64,000 nt of DNA from Tachypleus tridentatus (taxonomy: Eukaryota; Arthropoda; Merostomata; Xiphosura; Limulidae), in the NCBI RefSeq assembly GCF_004210375.1, contig NC_134830.1:42661094-42725093 (forward strand), in the 5' to 3' direction. Positions 60,061-64,000 of the stretch are shown piece after piece. A program made the position numbers and the translations under genes. The notes beneath the pieces were generated by a model. That model searched no databases, was not told the origin of the DNA, and saw only the letters and a program-made list of their open reading frames with translations. Each line of letters begins with the position of its first letter. Within the stretch, counting starts at the first letter, position 1.

Positions 60061-60081
60061 TAATATATATATATATATATA
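60061..60081. repeat. (TA)n microsatellite
   Basis: About 10 TA units. Confidence 0.9.
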
Positions 60082-60886
60082 ATAAACGAATGTATTTACC
60101 TTTGTTTACGCTGTGTTAATATATGTTCTGAAACAATTATAAATCAAGTGGTGGGAAAATCCATTGTCACCGTCTCGTAGCAGTTTACATGGTTAACGAG
60201 TTAACGTTCAACATATACTTTAAGTAACCAGATATAATTATCATTTGATCGATCACTTTATGTTGAAGAACGCAATATATCAATTATTGTGTTAGAAACA
60301 CGGCCTGGGCATATCATCTTTCGACTGTTTCATTATACAAGTTATATAACAAAAACAAAACTTTCGAAGAATGGATGAACTATAATATTAGCGCCATGCG
60401 CATAAGTTGTTTACCCATCGCTTGTAAACGACAACCCTAGTTTAAGAACTGATTCAATATGTGGTATGCAACTGCAATAATCTACAACAAATAGTTTAGA
60501 AGTATCTATGAACCGCAGATTTCGGAAATTTTATATACAGAGTAAGTAGAACTCGCACAGTAAAGGAAAGAAACACAGAAGTAGAAGTAAATAAAATCAT
60601 TATTCACAATTATCCTGCATTACGTCTGTTTACAAACTGGTCATCCTCTTTCTGCTATTGAGACTATACTGGCTACTGAGGAAAAAGGACAAAAAGGAAT
60701 TATTATTTACTACCGAAATTCAAAGGAAAAGATTAAGAGCCGTATAATAAAATTCAACGCTGCAGACTTCACCGACTATTTTGAATAACATTTATAGGGA
60801 ACAAAAAAAACCTTAACTTATACCAATTTGTACAAGTATTTGTACTAACACTTGAGTATGGTTTTTGTCTCTCCAGAACAGTTCGG

Positions 60887-61113
60887 ACACAGGGTCGCGA
60901 GTTCAAATCCCCCCACACCAAACATGTTCGCCCTTTCAGCCGTGGGTACGTCATAATGTGACGCTCAATCCCACTATTCGTTGGTAAAAAGTAGCCCAAG
61001 AGTTGGTGGTGGGTGGTGATGACTACCTGCCTTCTCTCTAGTCTTACATTGGTTAATTAGGGACGGCCAGCGCAGATAACCCTCGTGTAGCTTTGCCCGA
61101 AATTCAAAACAAA
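60887..61113 (+). mobile_element. SINE family A, 5' truncated
   Basis: Starts at GGACACAGGGTCGCGAGTTC. The phrase CGGACACAGGG recurs right after the copy (61119-61130), which looks like a target-site duplication. Confidence 0.93.
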
Positions 61114-61867
61114 CAATCGGACACAGGGCCAAAGTGATTCGAATATCTAGCCATGGTGTATGCAAATTTAGTATATGCTTACAATCCTTAGACATTCGGT
61201 TAACAAAAAATGTTATATTCTAAGCATCACGCAAGCCTATTAAAATTTTGAGAACATTCCTGACGAAAGATATATTTTAGACTAGTTGTAAAAGAGCAGA
61301 ATTCAAAAGCTTATCATACCGAAGCAAAGGAGAAAGCTCTAAGATTAGTTAAATATATCTTAACTATACTTTTATACATTAATTCAAGGAAGAACTGAGA
61401 ATTATAATGTTTTTGTTCTTCAGAAGATAAGCCCTATTACCTCCAGTTATTTTTGCAGCAAGTTCCATAGAAAACTCTATGGAGTTGAGACAACTTTCTG
61501 ATTGAACAACAATTCATAACATACTAAGAATGAATGGCTAGTCTCTGAAAAAAATGTTTTCACTTGTTAGATCTTAAATGTTGTCTTTTAACAGTTGTGA
61601 AATTTAATACTATTTTTTTTACCAATTTCGAAACTTTTCTTATGTTAAAGCTTTAATTTTTTGTTCTTTTAGTTCTGTGTTAAATATTTCATGATGGTAA
61701 TTTCCTTTCTAGAGAAAAATGTCAAATCACTATGCCTTTCTTTTCATATACGTATTACATACAATTAATGAAGTAAATTATAATACTGTCATCAGCTCAG
61801 CTTGCAGCTTTAACAGATATTAATTATCAGTCACGAAATATAATTTATATGAATCCAACCACCTGCA

Positions 61868-61987
61868 CCCCGCTAGTACAGCGGTATGTCTCCGGATTTA
61901 CAATGCTAAAATCAGGGGTTCGATTCCCCTCGGTGGGCTGAGCAGATAGCCCGATGTGGCTTTGCTATAAGAAAAACACACACACTC
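61868..61987 (+). mobile_element. SINE family C, reference copy
   Basis: Defines family C: box A (CTAGTACAGCGGTATG), loop GATTTACAATGCTAAAATCA, box B GGGGTTCGATTCCCC, GGTGGGCTGAGCAGATAGCC, CGATGTGGCTTTGCTATAAG and an ACACAC end. About 118 bp. Confidence 0.93.
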
Positions 61988-64000
61988 CAACCACCTAATG
62001 GTGAAACATTACGTCAAGTAATATTTCGTTTGTACAGTTATTTACATATACAGTGTTTTAATACACAATGAAGTGTCATCCTTGACGTATGTTTAATTTT
62101 ATTTACTTCAGCGTTCAAGGAAAAATACACCGTATTACCATTCATCTATGCTTTGTATAAATTAACTTTAAAATATTTTATATTATTCAAGCTATAATTC
62201 TTTAAAACAAACTGTATTTATAAGAAGGAAAGGTATTCAGTGAAGTGATTTATTTGGATTGAAGGTTGTATACAAGGTAAATTACCTTCTCATCAACAAG
62301 ATCCATTGTCAGGTGAACGGGTCTAGTGATGAAAATAGTGTTCGTGGAAAGATGGATCGTTAGTATTAGTAAAATTAATAGAATTAAAAGATACACATTA
62401 AAGATGTGATAATAAAATAACGTTAAGGTCGAGATCAGAGGACACAACAAGCTGGAAATCACTCCAGTTTCACCTTTGTTCTTCATTAATTGGACGACAA
62501 TGAACATGTGGAACGAGCCTGATTTCTACAAAAATCAAACTCCGTGAAATACTGACTGAACTAAATTGCCCTAATCACTGGCTCAAACCGAAAGCTACTG
62601 AGATTTATCTTCCAACTATTGATCAGTGGGAAGGCGGCCAGTCAGAAGCACTTTACATTCCATCATCCATGCTGAGGGCTTGACTGTCATTCTTGTAACG
62701 CATTCACAGATTAAAGTGCCATGGATACTTTGTAGTATCGCAAGAATTTGAACTCGGCTTGCTGAAACTCTTCCACAAAGCTAACCCTTGCTCTCTGTTT
62801 TTAAAAGATTGTGTTATAGTTTGATTATTGGAAATGTTATAACTTCTAAAGAATTATAAAACTCCAAGGTTCATTTCATTGTACTCTGACAAATTTTGTA
62901 AACCTATACCACATAGTAAAGTTATTCTGGGGTCGTTCACCATCAGCAGAAATAACTATGGAAAAATAACAATAATAGTCATCTTTCCAACAATCAATAT
63001 ATGTCATTACAGCTTCTTTCACTGAAGAATACACATTCTTATGCTGGTTCGCTTCTCCCCAAAACAACAACAACAACAACATCGCAGCAGGTGCGCGCAC
63101 GGTTGCAGTTCTTAGTTCAAACTTTATTTTAGTTGTTAGAGTTTCACCTCATTAACAGCTAATATTTCATGATGAATCATAATATACAATAACACTGTTT
63201 TATCTGTTACAGAGGTCGTGTGAAAGCTTCTGTTGAGGTTATGTTTGCAAGTCCTGTTTTGTGTAGCTATTATGTATGTAACAACCAAAGATCCGGCTAG
63301 AGTTGCACATAGTGGTAACGTAAACCTTTTTTCAGACTATATTTAAAATCCTTTTTTCTCTTATGAGTGTATTAGGAATCAACATTGATCAGAATTGATA
63401 ACACACTTAACAAACAAGCTACCTACGTCATATAACACTAACAATGAGTCATTGTTTAATACTTATTTTCAAGAATTAAAGCCCTAATTGCTCTTTAAGC
63501 CCGAAACTCTGAGTATGAACAGTGCTTGGAATGAATGAAAGGTAAAAACAATAAAAAAATAACTCCCTTATAGAATAATTTATTTACATAGCTAACTGCA
63601 AGTGGTGAATTTAAGAGAGTATAACGCAGACAAACAATGAATACGTAAACACAGTAGTTTTTTGGTTTATTTTCTGAGCATATTTTTAATTTTAAAAGTC
63701 AACCATATGAAACATTAAAAAATTAAGAAGTTATGTTAATATAACTTTTATATTTTGTATTTTTTTACTTAAAATAGTAAAACTACATTGATAAATTAAT
63801 TTCTTTAAAAATCCAGTTGGATTAGGGAGAATGTATTCTGGAATAATCTATAAAATAAAACCCTTTCTTGTAATGTTCCATTCAGTTAGCGCATTGTAAT
63901 AGAACGTTTGTAATTACACGTCATAAGATTAGTATTTCTACCTTTTTTCTCATCACCTGTACTAAATACCTCTAATAATACTAGTGCGTTATTGGGGCAA
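61988..64000. other. No gene seen
   Basis: Two short minus-strand open frames (62250-62507 and 62876-63100) are hydrophobic or low-complexity and lack support. The window ends in AT-rich sequence. Confidence 0.5.
63061..63080. repeat. (AAC)n microsatellite
   Basis: Six AAC units; on the minus strand they make the poly-Leu run of a chance open frame. Confidence 0.9.

Noticed and set aside
60769..61195. Minus-strand open frames of 73-76 codons
   Set aside because: Both overlap a SINE family A copy; the phrase RGDLNSRPCVRTV comes from box B sequence.
62876..63100. Secreted peptide precursor with a signal-like Leu run
   Set aside because: The Leu run comes from an (AAC)n microsatellite; no cleavage site or dibasic pattern supports a peptide hormone.

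Overview
The window looks like non-coding-rich nuclear DNA from an animal, most likely an arthropod. It is AT-rich, has introns with GT/AG borders, is packed with tRNA-derived short interspersed elements (SINEs), and holds two Tc1/mariner-type transposons plus several minisatellites. The sequence of the commonest SINE is one I associate from memory with horseshoe crab (Xiphosura) genomes. That is recognition, not a search result, so the organism call is moderate (about 0.6). Nothing suggests a bacterial or viral origin.

Layout. (1) 3.8-14.0 kb, plus strand: the last five exons of one host gene. Its protein has a short coiled coil, a Ser/Arg-rich linker, a second coiled coil and a C-terminal SAM domain. 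All four splice junctions keep the reading frame, which is the strongest coding evidence in the window. An extra, partial copy of the coiled-coil exon lies in the third intron shown. (2) The last intron (9.5-13.8 kb) holds a dead Tc1-like element at 9530-11332 with a SINE inserted in it. It also holds, on the minus strand, a broken copy of a Cys-rich gene family at 11888-12853. That copy still has a TATA box, a cluster of textbook heat-shock elements and a poly(A) signal. (3) 14-29 kb: SINEs, a diverged 1-kb direct duplication (18.4-19.9 kb) and three minisatellites with periods of 41, 26 and 59 bp. (4) 29.4-31.9 kb: a 35-bp minisatellite split by a 1.6-kb Tc1 element with long inverted repeats of the IR/DR kind and a transposase frame broken only by two stop codons. 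(5) 32-64 kb: repeats, SINEs and long AT-rich stretches without recognisable genes. A second, more decayed copy of the Cys-rich family lies at about 49.1-49.6 kb, and two weak candidates follow: a promoter-like patch near 45.9-46.1 kb and a possible exon at 54.25 kb.

Three SINE families recur throughout. A is about 270 bp with a tRNA-Thr-like head and a long conserved body; B and C are each about 115-125 bp. All three end in related tails (CAGATAGCCC, about 6 bases, then GCTTTG), which suggests that one LINE partner moved them all. Apart from the SAM-domain gene, nothing here looks like a functioning host protein gene. The most interesting local signal is the pairing of a heat-shock-type promoter with a multicopy, apparently mobile or retrocopied Cys-rich gene.
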